DNA of 64,000 nt from Collimonas sp. OK307 (GCF_900113705.1 NZ_FOQI01000016.1:1-64000), one strand, 5' to 3'; shown: positions 1 to 7,728, numbered from the stretch's first letter. The notes: generated from the sequence alone by a model not told the origin. A program made the numbers and translations.

Positions 1-43
1 AAACAGTCTTTGCAATGTCAACACCAATTACGGTATTCTTCAT
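1..43 (-). CDS. IS110-family transposase, N-terminal end only (runs off window)
   Basis: Fourteen codons are visible, reading MKNTVIGVDIAKTV on the minus strand. GVDIAK followed by a hydrophobic stretch is the usual start of IS110-type DEDD transposases, where the D is the first catalytic acidic residue. An AGGAG ribosome-binding site lies 8 bases before the ATG (positions 52-56). The rest of the gene lies outside the window, so integrity cannot be judged. GVDIAK-like starts also occur in a few other RNase H-fold proteins, but IS110 is the best match. Confidence 0.7.
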   Translation of the reverse strand, partial: MKNTVIGVDIAKTV

Positions 44-422
44 TTCGGGTTCTCCTGTCTTAAGTGGTTTTTGCGAACCTCTACTTTGGCACAATGATGC
101 CGTTGACAGCGAGAACCCCTTGCGTATTCCATCCCGTCTTGTCAGCTTCGCCCCTTAGGGGGAGGCGTCCATTCCATTTCTTTTGCTTCGCCAAAAGAAA
201 GTAAGCAAAGAAAAGGCGACCGCAAAGCCACTGCCTTCCCTTCGGTCAGGTCCCCAAATGTGGCGCGTATCAGTCGGGTGGAAAGACCAACTCGCTGCGC
301 TCAAACATGTCTTCCCACAATTCCCGACTGACACGCGCCACATTTGGCAGCGTCCCAATGCGGACTTCAAAGTCAAAAGCCGCGTCAAAAACAACTGCAA
401 CTGCAACCGCAACATCCCGGTG
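44..422. other. Intergenic region between the IS110 end and the VOC gene
   Basis: This stretch holds the terminal part of the IS110 element and a compact dispersed repeat (see 183-347). Two open frames cross it on opposite strands, but both are made of the palindromic repeat and show no ribosome-binding site, so no gene is called. I see no promoter that I would defend. Confidence 0.6.
183..347. repeat. Dispersed palindromic repeat with 25-bp inverted arms
   Basis: The arms lie at 254-278 and 323-347 and match at 24 of 25 positions when one is reverse-complemented (ccaaatgtggcgcgt...cagtcggg). The 44-base loop is flanked on the left by a segment containing two near-inverted copies of tttcttttgc/gcaaaagaaa at about 178-200. 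I recall similar sequences as high-copy intergenic elements in Burkholderiales; this could not be checked. It produces spurious open frames on both strands. Confidence 0.65.
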
Positions 423-833
423 TCAGTTATCCTTCTCGCAGTTAACCATCCAAGGCGTGCCAAACTGATCTTCCAGCATGCCGAAACCGGCGGCCCAGAA
501 GGTTTTTTCGTATGGCATCTTGATCGTGCCGTTTTTTGACAATGCGTCAAAGATACGTTTACCTTCCGCAATCGAGTCGACATTAACCGACAGGACCATG
601 CCTTGCATTTTTTGAAAATACTCCGGCGGGCAATCCGAACCCATCAAGACTCCGCCATCCATTTCCAGCCGTATGTGCACGATCTTGTCTTGGCGGTCCG
701 GTGGCGTTTGTTCTGCCATCGGTGATTCGGCGTTGGTTAATCTGAAGGCGATTTTCCCGCCCAGGACTTGCTGGTATAGCTTGAACGCGGCGTCGCACTG
801 GCCGTCGAAATTAAGATAGGCATTCAATAGCAT
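423..833 (-). CDS. VOC-family (PhnB-like) protein
   Basis: The 136-residue product begins MLLNAYLNFDGQCDAAFKLYQ and carries the PhnB-like signature: an N-terminal YLNFDGQC motif, LGG at about 24, and a closing DQFGTPWMVN. These proteins have the glyoxalase/vicinal-oxygen-chelate fold; most have no known substrate and the phosphonate and ubiquinone labels are historical. The start at 833 is preferred over an upstream in-frame ATG because GGAG sits 6 bases before it. It is the last gene of a minus-strand trio with an SRPBCC and a YciI-like protein, a grouping seen often among small uncharacterised cytosolic proteins. Confidence 0.85.
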   Translation of the reverse strand: MLLNAYLNFDGQCDAAFKLYQQVLGGKIAFRLTNAESPMAEQTPPDRQDKIVHIRLEMDGGVLMGSDCPPEYFQKMQGMVLSVNVDSIAEGKRIFDALSKNGTIKMPYEKTFWAAGFGMLEDQFGTPWMVNCEKDN

Positions 834-900
834 AATGTTCTCCTTCGTTGCTGGAATTAACAATGAAACTGCGCCGGGTCTGGCGCAACGGTGTCCGTCT

Positions 901-1425
901 TTATTTTTCGACGGTGGTTTTCAGGTTGGCAAGACCGCTTTCAAAATCCTTGCCGATCATGCTGTCCATATTGAAAAACAATCCCATCACCTTGCTCACA
1001 TAAGGCGAAGGGCCGTACATGGCCCAGGTGACGTTGCTGTTGTCGCCCTGGGTGTCGACGCTGAATTCGGCGACGTTGCTGCTTTCAAACGGCTTGGTGA
1101 AATCGAGCTTGATGAGGGTTTTCGATGGCGATGTGTCGCTGATCTCCATGCGTCCGGCACCGACTTTGTCCGAGCCTTCCCATGCATACGCGGCACCCTT
1201 GCCGCTGGCGGCGCCGCTGAAGGTTCTTTTCATCGCCGGATCCAGTTTTTCGTAAGGTGACCAGTTGCCCCATTCATGGAAATCGTTGATGCGGGCGAAA
1301 ATCTTTTCCGGCGGCGCCTTGATCGAAATCGTGCGCTGCACGCGGAAAGTATCGGGCCGGGTGGCGGCGTAACCGAAGATGCCGGCCAGTACAACGACGA
1401 CGATGATAACGATGGTTTTGATCAT
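901..1425 (-). CDS. SRPBCC-family (polyketide cyclase-like) protein with N-terminal membrane anchor
   Basis: The 174-residue protein starts with a hydrophobic helix (about residues 3-21, IVIIVVVVLAGIFGY) followed by an SRPBCC/START-like domain (VQRTISIKAPPEKIFARINDFHEWGNWSPYEKLDP). The domain forms a hydrophobic ligand-binding cavity; no ligand can be named. The WSPYEKLDP region and the C-terminal FESGLANLKTTVE helix are typical of the family. GAGGAAA precedes the start. It lies between the VOC and YciI-like genes with short gaps and is probably co-transcribed with them. Confidence 0.85.
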   Translation of the reverse strand: MIKTIVIIVVVVLAGIFGYAATRPDTFRVQRTISIKAPPEKIFARINDFHEWGNWSPYEKLDPAMKRTFSGAASGKGAAYAWEGSDKVGAGRMEISDTSPSKTLIKLDFTKPFESSNVAEFSVDTQGDNSNVTWAMYGPSPYVSKVMGLFFNMDSMIGKDFESGLANLKTTVEK

Positions 1426-1459
1426 GGTTTCCTCTGTGTTGCCAGCGATATGACGTGGA

Positions 1460-1903
1460 TCAGGAGTTGGCGTTGTTGTGCAGGTCGGCGCTTTGCTGGC
1501 GTAAGCGTTCTTCGGTTTCTCTCAGTTCGGGCGTGAATTCGTCGCCGAAATCTTCCGCCTCGAATACCTGGCGTAGCTCCAGCTCGACCGCACCGTCACC
1601 GTCCAAAGCTGGCCAACGCTTGACCCAATCGATGGCTTCCTGCCGCGATTGCACCTGGATCATGGTAAAGCCGGCGATCAATTCCTTGGTTTCGGCGAAA
1701 GGTCCATCGAACACGGTCGGTCTGCCGGCCGAGAATTTGATGCGTGCGCCTTTCGCACTAGGTTGCAGGCCTTCGCCGGCGAGCATGACGCCGGCTTGTA
1801 TCATTTCTTCGTTGTATTTCATCATGGCGGTGATCAGTTCTGTGCTGGGCATGGTACCCGCCTCGGTGTTCTTGTCTGCCTTGCGTATGATCATGAATCG
1901 CAT
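1460..1903 (-). CDS. YciI-like DGPF-domain protein
   Basis: The 147-residue product begins MRFMIIRKADKNTEAG and contains the DGPFAETKELIAGF motif (about residues 65-78) that defines the DGPF branch of the YCII superfamily, a ferredoxin-like fold of unknown biochemical role. The start at 1903 is chosen because GGAG lies 7 bases upstream; the longer frame to 1927 lacks one. In many genomes this family sits next to an ECF sigma factor; none is present here. It is the first gene of the VOC/SRPBCC/YciI trio. Confidence 0.85.
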   Translation of the reverse strand: MRFMIIRKADKNTEAGTMPSTELITAMMKYNEEMIQAGVMLAGEGLQPSAKGARIKFSAGRPTVFDGPFAETKELIAGFTMIQVQSRQEAIDWVKRWPALDGDGAVELELRQVFEAEDFGDEFTPELRETEERLRQQSADLHNNANS

Positions 1904-2418
1904 CGTAATATCTCCGTCTGGTTTCAATGGTTTGTTCAGTGTGCCGGCTGCAGCCGGGTTAAATCCGGGATCTGCTAATTAGTCGAACGGGCGGCAGAGA
2001 GATCGACAAACCGCAGATTTTTTTTTAAATTATATTTGATGGGCGGACTTTGCTTGTTGAAATCGCAATTTCATTTGCTGTCATCTGGCGGGCGTGATGG
2101 CTGCCGGCACTGAATCTGCCGAGCCGGATGGTGAAACTTGGTGTGAAGCTCATGGTAAAGCTTAACTAGCTTAGGCAAGCCTGGCGCAAATTACAAACCG
2201 AGCGCTCGTTCAAGCATCGCCTTTTTCCCGGTGTGGTTATGTACAGTGGACAGGCGTATCCGATGCTATTTGAACGCCGTTGCTCGCACAACATTGAGCA
2301 GGATAAAAAAATCCATATATATCAAGTACATAGCTAAAACACATTGGAGTTATCAACAGGACTATCCACAGTTTCTGTGGGTAACTTTGATTAGAATGAA
2401 AATTCAATCAGGGAGGAT
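1904..2418. other. Long intergenic region with one DnaA-box-like repeat copy
   Basis: This 515-base gap separates the YciI-like gene, whose promoter must lie on the left side, from the 3' end of the htrA block. It is AT-rich near 2010-2040 (run of T at about 2016-2025). The only structured part is the repeat at 2301-2384. A 63-codon open frame at 2231-2422 runs through that repeat and is not convincing. Confidence 0.6.
2301..2384. repeat. DnaA-box-like dispersed element, copy 1
   Basis: The element contains TTATCAACA at 2350-2358, CTATCCACA at 2362-2370 and, inverted, TTACCCACA at 2376-2384. Each differs by one base from the DnaA consensus TTATCCACA. It is preceded by an AT-rich segment (atccatatatatcaa). 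The outer parts form an imperfect inverted repeat (gttatcaaca / tgtgggtaac). A second copy with the same orientation lies at 6441-6521 and a shorter one at 12616-12652. Confidence 0.7.
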
Positions 2419-2736
2419 TTAGTCAATCACTACCGCCATGAAGACGGTGGACAGGCTCAGCAGGATCAAGCCAAAGATGAAGGCGATGTCGGCGTATTGC
2501 TCTAGCCGCGCGCTGCGGCTTGAACGCATGGCGGCATACGAGAGCATGCCGCTGGTCAGGAATACCAGGCTGTTCAGCGCCAGCAGATGGCTCAGCCATA
2601 TTGCCAGCCCGCTGAACCTGGCGAGTTTGATGATCGACAGGGCGGTAATGCAAACCCCGATCATCGTGGCGGAAGAGGGCAGGATGTGTTGCGATAGATT
2701 GTTGTTTTTGACCGGTTTGTTTAACGGTTCAGTCAT
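2419..2736 (-). CDS. Small multi-pass membrane protein of unknown function
   Basis: The 105-residue protein has a polar N terminus and three likely membrane helices (about 23-42, 47-67, 83-103), the first preceded by LPSSATMIGVCITALSIIKL. I recognise this as a small conserved-hypothetical membrane family of proteobacteria but cannot assign a role. GGAG lies 6 bases before the ATG. It starts 28 bases after the htrA stop on the same strand, so it is probably the last gene of the regulator-kinase-htrA block and may share its envelope-stress context. Confidence 0.75.
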   Translation of the reverse strand: MTEPLNKPVKNNNLSQHILPSSATMIGVCITALSIIKLARFSGLAIWLSHLLALNSLVFLTSGMLSYAAMRSSRSARLEQYADIAFIFGLILLSLSTVFMAVVID

Positions 2737-2764
2737 CGTAACTCCATCCTGCGGTGTTGGCGCT

Positions 2765-4252
2765 TTAGCCCAGATTCAAAGGCACAAAGATTTTATCCTT
2801 GTCGCGTTGCACCAATAGCGCCACGTTCTTGCCGGCCTTGCTTACCAATTGACGCAACTGCTCGACGCTGTTGACCGGCTTGCCGTTGAGCGACAGGATC
2901 ACATCGCCACGCTGGATGCCGGCCAGTGCCGACGGTCCGGTCGCATCTTCCACCACCAGCCCGCCGTGTGTGCCGACCTGTTGCTGTTCGTCCGGGGTGA
3001 GCTGGCGCAGCGCCAGTCCGAGCCGTGCTTGCGAACCGGCGCCGGTGTCGTTGCTGGCAGTTTTGAGCGCTTCCGCTTCGGTCGGCTTGACGGTCAGCGT
3101 CTTGGCCTGACCGTTGCGCATCACCTCAATCGTGCTGCTGGTGCCGGGCGCCGTGTCGGCCACTAGGCTCGGCAAGTCGGACGAATGATTGATCGGCTGG
3201 CCATTGAAGCGCAGGATCACGTCGCCGGTTTGGAGGCCTCCCTTGTCGGCCGGGCTGCCTTTGTCGACCGAGCTCACCAGCGCGCCGGCGGCAGTCTTCA
3301 AGCCGAAAGATTCCGCCAGTGCCTGGTTAACCTCTTGCACGCTGACGCCCAAATGGCTGCGGGTGACCTTGCCATGCTTGACCAGTTGCTGCTCAACCTT
3401 GGTGGCGACATCGATCGGAATCGCAAAAGACAGGCCCTGATAGCCGCCGGTCTGGCTATAGATCTGCGAATTGATGCCGATCACTTCGCCTCTGATATTG
3501 AACAGCGGTCCACCCGAGTTGCCAGGATTGACGGCGACATCGGTCTGGATGAACGGTACATAATTATCGTCCGGCAGGGAGCGCGACTTGGCGCTGACGA
3601 TGCCGGCGGTAGCGGTATTTTCAAAACCGTAAGGCGAGCCGATCGCCAGTACCGGTTCGCCGACCTTGGTCAGCGCCGGATTGCCGATCTGTACCGTCGG
3701 CAGGTTTTTGGCGTCGATCCGTATCACCGCGATATCGCTCTGTTTGTCGGAGCCCAGCACCTTGGCCTTGAATTCGCGGCGGTCGGTCAGCTTGACTGTC
3801 ACTTCCTGGGCGCCGTCGACCACGTGGGCGTTGGTCAGTATCAGGCCGTCGGTGCTGATGATGAAGCCAGAGCCTTCGCCGCGCATGATTTGCGGATGGC
3901 TAGGGATTTGCAGCTGCGGGCCGAAACGCTTGAAGAATTGTGAAAACGGATCGTTAGGATCGAGTTCGCCGGAGTCGTCCTGGTCGGCAACCGCACTTTG
4001 TTTCGCTTTGCCGGTGACGCTGATGTTCACCACGGCAGGTCCGGAACGTTCGACTATGCCGGAAAAATCGGTGGCCACAGCCACGGCCGGCGCAGCATTG
4101 CTTACCGGCGCTGAAGCCGGCGCTGGCGCCACGATCGCCGCATTGGCGTTGTCGATACCGATATCGCCGTTCTTCGAATGCAGGTAGGCGCCGCCGGCTA
4201 CCACCAGAACGGCGGCTGCAATAATGCTGCGGGTAAAGGTCTGACGATTCAT
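2765..4252 (-). CDS. htrA: HtrA/DegP-type periplasmic serine protease
   Basis: The 495-residue protein has an uncleaved-anchor or signal helix (about 8-24), a trypsin-like domain and two PDZ domains (about 300-385 and 400-490), the DegP/DegQ layout. The catalytic triad is intact: H143 (TNAHVV), D173 (SDIAVIRID) and S246 (GNSGGPLF). Such proteases degrade or refold damaged envelope proteins. The start at 4252 follows AGGAG at a 7-base gap; a longer frame to 4294 lacks a site. It lies directly downstream of a two-component system and has its own upstream box matching that of the regulator (4306-4323), suggesting direct control. Confidence 0.95.
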   Translation of the reverse strand: MNRQTFTRSIIAAAVLVVAGGAYLHSKNGDIGIDNANAAIVAPAPASAPVSNAAPAVAVATDFSGIVERSGPAVVNISVTGKAKQSAVADQDDSGELDPNDPFSQFFKRFGPQLQIPSHPQIMRGEGSGFIISTDGLILTNAHVVDGAQEVTVKLTDRREFKAKVLGSDKQSDIAVIRIDAKNLPTVQIGNPALTKVGEPVLAIGSPYGFENTATAGIVSAKSRSLPDDNYVPFIQTDVAVNPGNSGGPLFNIRGEVIGINSQIYSQTGGYQGLSFAIPIDVATKVEQQLVKHGKVTRSHLGVSVQEVNQALAESFGLKTAAGALVSSVDKGSPADKGGLQTGDVILRFNGQPINHSSDLPSLVADTAPGTSSTIEVMRNGQAKTLTVKPTEAEALKTASNDTGAGSQARLGLALRQLTPDEQQQVGTHGGLVVEDATGPSALAGIQRGDVILSLNGKPVNSVEQLRQLVSKAGKNVALLVQRDKDKIFVPLNLG

Positions 4253-4304
4253 GCTGTGCTCCTTTGCAGATGGACTAGAACTAGCACACAGCATAAATAC
4301 TAAA

Positions 4305-4323
4305 AATTAAAGCAGACTTAAAG
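4305..4323 (-). promoter_or_regulatory. Putative response-regulator box upstream of htrA (PmrA-box type)
   Basis: Read on the minus strand the site is TTTAAG-TCTGC-TTTAAT followed by T. Two half-sites repeat with an 11-base period, the arrangement bound by OmpR/PhoB-family regulators, and they fit the YTTAAK-N5-YTTAAK pattern known for PmrA. The site lies about 55 bases before the htrA start codon. The same sequence outside the spacer occurs before the regulator gene at 6387-6405. Confidence 0.55.
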
Positions 4324-4336
4324 AAAAAAATATTAA

Positions 4337-5671
4337 TCAGGCCACAAAGTGCACACTGACACGCAGCCCGTGTCCTGTATTTTCCAGATTGACGCTGGCA
4401 CGGTGGGCATCGGCAATCTGCTTGACGATCGCCAGCCCCAGGCCGCTGCCATGCGACTGCGTCTGGCTGTCGGCAGCGCGGTAGAAGCGATCGAATACAC
4501 GCTGCAAATCGGCCTCTGGAATGCCCGGGCCGTGATCTTCCACAGAAACCGTGACACCGGCGGCATCTGCGGCAAGCGAGACATCGATGCTGCTACCAGG
4601 CGGGCTGTGCCGCAGGGCGTTGTCGATCAAATTATTGAACAGGATGCGCAGGGCATCGGTGTTGCCGGTCACGCTGGCCGGCATCTCTGTGCCGATGCCC
4701 AGGTCGATCTGGCGCTCATGGGCGCTCAGGGCGAAGTCGCCGATTACGCTATGCAGCAGTGCGCGCAAATCGAGTTCGACGTGGGCTTGTTCGAAGGCGC
4801 CGGGTTCCTGGCGCGCCAGTGTCAGCAACTGTTGCAGCAAATGCGTGGCGCGTTCCAGCCCTTGTTTCAGATCGCCGAAAGCTGCTTGCCGTTCACCGTC
4901 ATCTAAGGCGCGTTCGGCAAGTTGGACTTGCAGGCGCAGTGCGGTCAGCGGCGTGCGCAGTTCGTGCGCGGCGTCGGCAACGAACGCGCGTTGCGCATTG
5001 ATGGATTGACCGAGGCGCGCCAGTAAATCGTTGAGCGCCTGGGTGAGTGGCCGGATTTCACGCGGCAGCGTGGTGTCCGGAATCGGCGACAAGGCGTGCA
5101 TGTCGCGTGCCTGGACTTCTGCCGCAGCACGTCTGATTGGCGCCAGCCCGCGGCCGACGGCCACCCAGATCAATATGCCCAGCAAGGGAAACAGCAGCAG
5201 CAAGGGAGTGACGGTCTTGATCGCCATCTGTGCTGCAATCTGATTGCGTGCGCTTTGCGGCTGCGCGATCTGCACCACGGTATTGCCGATCTGCGCGCTG
5301 TACACGCGCCACAGGCCATTGCTCTGGCGGACATTGGTAAAGCCCAGCTCGGCTTGCAACGGCAAGTTTGCCTGCCCATGCGAGTGATAGATGACGACGC
5401 CGGTGTTGTCCCAGATCTGGATCATGATCTGGTCATCCAGTTCCGGTCCGCTATCGCCATTCTCAATCATCGGCGAAAACGCCTGGCGCGGCAGGGAGGC
5501 GACGATCTGCCGCATTTGATAATCGAATAATTCGTTGGCCTCGCCACGCGCCTGGAAATACAGGGCGCCGCCTGCCACCAGGATGGCGCCGCTCAAACCG
5601 ACTGCCAGCCATAGCAGCAAACTCTTTCGAATGGATGGGATGGATAATCTTGACGATGATGTCGACGTCAT
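4337..5671 (-). CDS. Two-component sensor histidine kinase (QseC/PmrB-like)
   Basis: The 444-residue protein has two membrane helices (about 17-38 and 153-172) around a periplasmic sensor of about 115 residues, a short HAMP-like linker, a DHp domain with phospho-acceptor H236 (AAHELRTPLTALR), and an ATPase domain with N box (FNNLIDNALRHS, about 345) and G boxes (EDHGPGIPE; GSGLGLAIVKQI). The periplasmic part contains no metal-binding motif that I recognise. Its ATG overlaps the regulator's stop codon by 4 bases, showing translational coupling. Family resemblance is to QseC/PmrB/TctE kinases; the stimulus is unknown. Confidence 0.93.
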   Translation of the reverse strand: MTSTSSSRLSIPSIRKSLLLWLAVGLSGAILVAGGALYFQARGEANELFDYQMRQIVASLPRQAFSPMIENGDSGPELDDQIMIQIWDNTGVVIYHSHGQANLPLQAELGFTNVRQSNGLWRVYSAQIGNTVVQIAQPQSARNQIAAQMAIKTVTPLLLLFPLLGILIWVAVGRGLAPIRRAAAEVQARDMHALSPIPDTTLPREIRPLTQALNDLLARLGQSINAQRAFVADAAHELRTPLTALRLQVQLAERALDDGERQAAFGDLKQGLERATHLLQQLLTLARQEPGAFEQAHVELDLRALLHSVIGDFALSAHERQIDLGIGTEMPASVTGNTDALRILFNNLIDNALRHSPPGSSIDVSLAADAAGVTVSVEDHGPGIPEADLQRVFDRFYRAADSQTQSHGSGLGLAIVKQIADAHRASVNLENTGHGLRVSVHFVA

Positions 5672-6324
5672 TTGGCCACCATATAGCCGATGCCGCGCAC
5701 ATTCTTGATGAAATTGCTGCCGAGTTTTTTACGCAAGGCGTGGATGTAGACCTCCACCGCATTACTGTCAATGCTGTCATCCCAGCCGTACATTTTTTCT
5801 TCCAGTTGCGCGCGCGACAGCACCACGCCAGGACGATCCAGGAAGGCGCGAAGCAAGGCAAATTCGCGGGCCGACAGATTGACCTGGCGGCCTTCCAGCA
5901 GCACCTCATGGGTAGCCGGATTGAGCGTCAGCTGGCCCAGTTCGATCAACGGTTCGGCACGTCCGGACTGGCGCCGCAGCAGGGCGCGAATCCGGGCCGC
6001 CAGTTCTTCCAGGTCAAACGGCTTGACCAGGTAGTCGTCGGCGCCGCCATCCAGGCCGGCCACCCGGTCCGATACGGCGTCGCGTGCGGTGAGTATCAAC
6101 ACCGGAATCCGGTTGCCGCCGGCGCGCAGCGACTTCAGGACTTCCAGGCCGTTTTTTTTCGGTAGGCCGAGATCGAGCAGCAGCAGTTGGTAATCCTCTT
6201 GCGCCAGCGCACTCAGCGCCGCAACGCCGTCTTGCACCCAGTCGACGGCAAAGCCGTCCTGGCGCAATCCCTTGCGCACGGCTTCGCCCACCATCAGATC
6301 GTCTTCCACCAACAGCAAACGCAT
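5668..6324 (-). CDS. OmpR-family response regulator (QseB/PmrA-like)
   Basis: The 218-residue protein has a receiver domain with D51 in LLLLDLGLP, acidic pocket VEDD at 6-9 and the conserved K in DDYLVKPFD, then a winged-helix domain ending in VEVYIHALRKKLG...IRGIGYMV-like sequence (here VRGIGYMVAK). It is the first gene of the block and probably regulates itself and htrA through the matching boxes at 6387-6405 and 4305-4323. AGGAGC lies before the start. QseB and PmrA belong to the same subfamily and cannot be told apart from sequence alone here. Confidence 0.93.
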   Translation of the reverse strand: MRLLLVEDDLMVGEAVRKGLRQDGFAVDWVQDGVAALSALAQEDYQLLLLDLGLPKKNGLEVLKSLRAGGNRIPVLILTARDAVSDRVAGLDGGADDYLVKPFDLEELAARIRALLRRQSGRAEPLIELGQLTLNPATHEVLLEGRQVNLSAREFALLRAFLDRPGVVLSRAQLEEKMYGWDDSIDSNAVEVYIHALRKKLGSNFIKNVRGIGYMVAK

Positions 6325-6386
6325 GGCACCAGCTCCTTAACAACACATTGCAATCACAGAAAACCGTCACAGTTTAGCCGGATTGA

Positions 6387-6405
6387 ATTAAAGGATTCTT
6401 AAACA
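6387..6405 (-). promoter_or_regulatory. Putative response-regulator box upstream of the two-component operon
   Basis: On the minus strand the site reads TTTAAG-AATCC-TTTAAT followed by T, two half-sites with an 11-base period, about 63 bases before the regulator's start codon. It is identical to the htrA box outside four spacer bases. This is the layout expected for autoregulation by an OmpR-family protein of the PmrA/QseB group. Confidence 0.55.
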
Positions 6406-6440
6406 ATCTCAGGCAGGTTGCGCGGCAACTCTGTGCAGTG

Positions 6441-6521
6441 ATAAAAAATCCATATATATCAATGACATAACTAAAACGCCTGGTAGTTATCAACAGGACT
6501 GTCCACAATTTCTGTGGGTAA
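6441..6521. repeat. DnaA-box-like dispersed element, copy 2
   Basis: The copy is a direct repeat of 2301-2384, with roughly 80-90 percent identity by eye. It carries TTATCAACA at 6487-6495 and inverted TTACCCACA at 6513-6521; the middle box is weaker (CTGTCCACA, 6499-6507). The AT-rich left part (aatccatatatatcaa) is also kept. Together with copy 1 it brackets the regulator-kinase-htrA block. Confidence 0.7.
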
Positions 6522-6641
6522 CCTGTATAGTTGTAATTTAGATAATGACAGAACTCCCGAAAACTTGAATACTGTGCCGTGTACAGGACTGCAGGTTCAT
6601 GTGGCCGTAGAATGTCAGCCTGAACCTTGATCGAGAAACGC

Positions 6642-6866
6642 ATGACACAGAACACACATCATCATTTGCACGGCGTTACGCTGGAAGCGATGCTGACCGA
6701 GCTGGTAGCCCATTATGGCTGGGATGGATTGGGCCAGCGGATCGACATCCGTTGTTTCAAGAGCGATCCCAGCATCAAATCCAGCCTGACATTTCTGCGC
6801 AAGACAGAATGGGCGCGCGAGAAGGTGGAAGCCATGTACGTGGGCATGCGGCGCGCGATGAAATGA
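6642..6866 (+). CDS. VF530-family (DUF2132) small protein
   Basis: The 74-residue product reads [59 protein letters not shown], which covers nearly the whole VF530 domain. Structures of this family show a small helical fold proposed to bind DNA, but its cellular role is unknown. The ATG at 6642 is preferred to a TTG 15 bases upstream because it gives the usual family length. The gene stands alone. Confidence 0.88.
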   Translation: MTQNTHHHLHGVTLEAMLTELVAHYGWDGLGQRIDIRCFKSDPSIKSSLTFLRKTEWAREKVEAMYVGMRRAMK

Positions 6867-7040
6867 GTTTTTGAAAAATGAGGTAAAGTTTTGTGGCGGT
6901 GGCTGTATTCGAACTCGCACTCGCATTCGTAATCGTATTTACCCTGGCCCCGGCCTGGAAATTTTCTCAGTGCGCCATTCCTAAGTAGTGTCCCTGGCGC
7001 TTGCTGACTTGATGCTTTGCTAACAGCAGGAAGAACCAGC

Positions 7041-7433
7041 ATGCGCAATGTGATTTATAAAACGGTGGTCTTGAAGGCGCCCCCCGAGGCGTTGTTCGAG
7101 ATGTATGTAGATCCGGTGATGCATCAGGCAATCACCGGGCTGCCGGTCACCATTGGTGGCGAAGCCGGCGCTGAGTTTTCGGCGTTCGACGGCGCCCTGA
7201 CTGGCGTCATGCTGCAGGTGGCCAAGCCCAGGCTGATCGTGCAGACCTGGCGTTCGTCGGCGTTTACCGCAGACGATCCGGACTCGATCCTGATCCTGTC
7301 GTTTCATACCCAAGGAGAGCATGGGCGCATAGAGCTTGTGCATCTGGACGTGCCAGACCAGGATTACGAGCAGGTCAAGATTGGCTGGCGTGAAAAATAC
7401 TTTGAGCCGTGGCGCGAGTTTTTGGCGAATTGA
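7041..7433 (+). CDS. SRPBCC/AHSA1-domain protein
   Basis: The 130-residue product begins MRNVIYKTVVLKAPPEALFEMYVDPVMHQAITG and matches the activator-of-Hsp90-ATPase-like (AHSA1) branch of the SRPBCC fold, with the expected GGEAGAEFSAFDGALTG turn and a C-terminal helix ending WREKYFEPWREFL. Bacterial members bind unknown small ligands. AGGAAG lies 9 bases before the ATG; the longer frame from 7017 is not needed. No clear operon partner. Confidence 0.85.
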   Translation: MRNVIYKTVVLKAPPEALFEMYVDPVMHQAITGLPVTIGGEAGAEFSAFDGALTGVMLQVAKPRLIVQTWRSSAFTADDPDSILILSFHTQGEHGRIELVHLDVPDQDYEQVKIGWREKYFEPWREFLAN

Positions 7434-7584
7434 ACGCTCGGCCGGCGGCACTGCATTTGCCACCGATGATTGATAAAAAATCATGTGCTGAAGTGTTGTC
7501 ATAAATGATATGACGGTCAAGGCTTCTGATTTGTAAACCTGTTAAATCTGACAGGTGTGGCAGCTTCTGTTTGTCACTAGAATA

Positions 7585-7658
7585 AAGCTGTCTATCGGAG
7601 CCTATCCTCTCCTATGTTGATATTTGGCCTGCCGCCGTATGGCGGCGGGCTTTTTTTT
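7585..7658 (+). ncRNA. Candidate small RNA with CU-rich single strand and terminator
   Basis: A segment with CCTATCCTCTCCTATG, complementary to purine-rich Shine-Dalgarno sequences, runs into a GC-rich hairpin (7627-7650) and eight T. The layout matches the candidate at 12395-12500. The 5' end is a guess: a TAGAAT -10-like hexamer at 7578-7583 would place it near 7590, but no good -35 is present. It could equally be the 3' UTR of the upstream gene. Confidence 0.3.
7627..7658 (+). terminator. Rho-independent terminator
   Basis: A 10-bp stem (gcctgccgcc / ggcggcgggc, one G-T pair) with a gtat loop is followed by eight T. It ends transcription from the upstream side. Confidence 0.85.
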
Positions 7659-7695
7659 CCCCCCGGTCTCCCTCCAGTGCCCCCCCGCACCGGTT

Positions 7696-7728
7696 AACCG
7701 CGATCTCGTCACGAGACGCGGTTTTTTT
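7696..7728 (+). terminator. Second terminator-like hairpin
   Basis: The arms aaccgcg-tctc and gaga-cgcggtt, with one bulged A, are followed by a run of seven T. It lies only 40 bases after the first terminator. Confidence 0.65.

Larger units (their letters stand above)
6325..6641. other. Divergent promoter region between response regulator and VF530 gene
   Basis: This 317-base gap holds the predicted regulator box (6387-6405) and the second DnaA-box-like element (6441-6521). A 93-codon open frame on the minus strand (6374-6655) merely crosses these elements. The VF530 promoter should lie between 6522 and 6641 but I see no clear -35/-10 pair. Confidence 0.6.

Noticed and set aside
155-583. 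Overlapping open frames on both strands through the palindromic repeat
   Set aside because: They consist of the repeat, lack ribosome-binding sites and overlap the VOC gene.
2301-2384. Replication origin suggested by DnaA-box-like sequences
   Set aside because: Only three near-consensus boxes per element, several copies in the window, and no dnaA, dnaN, gyrB or rep gene nearby.
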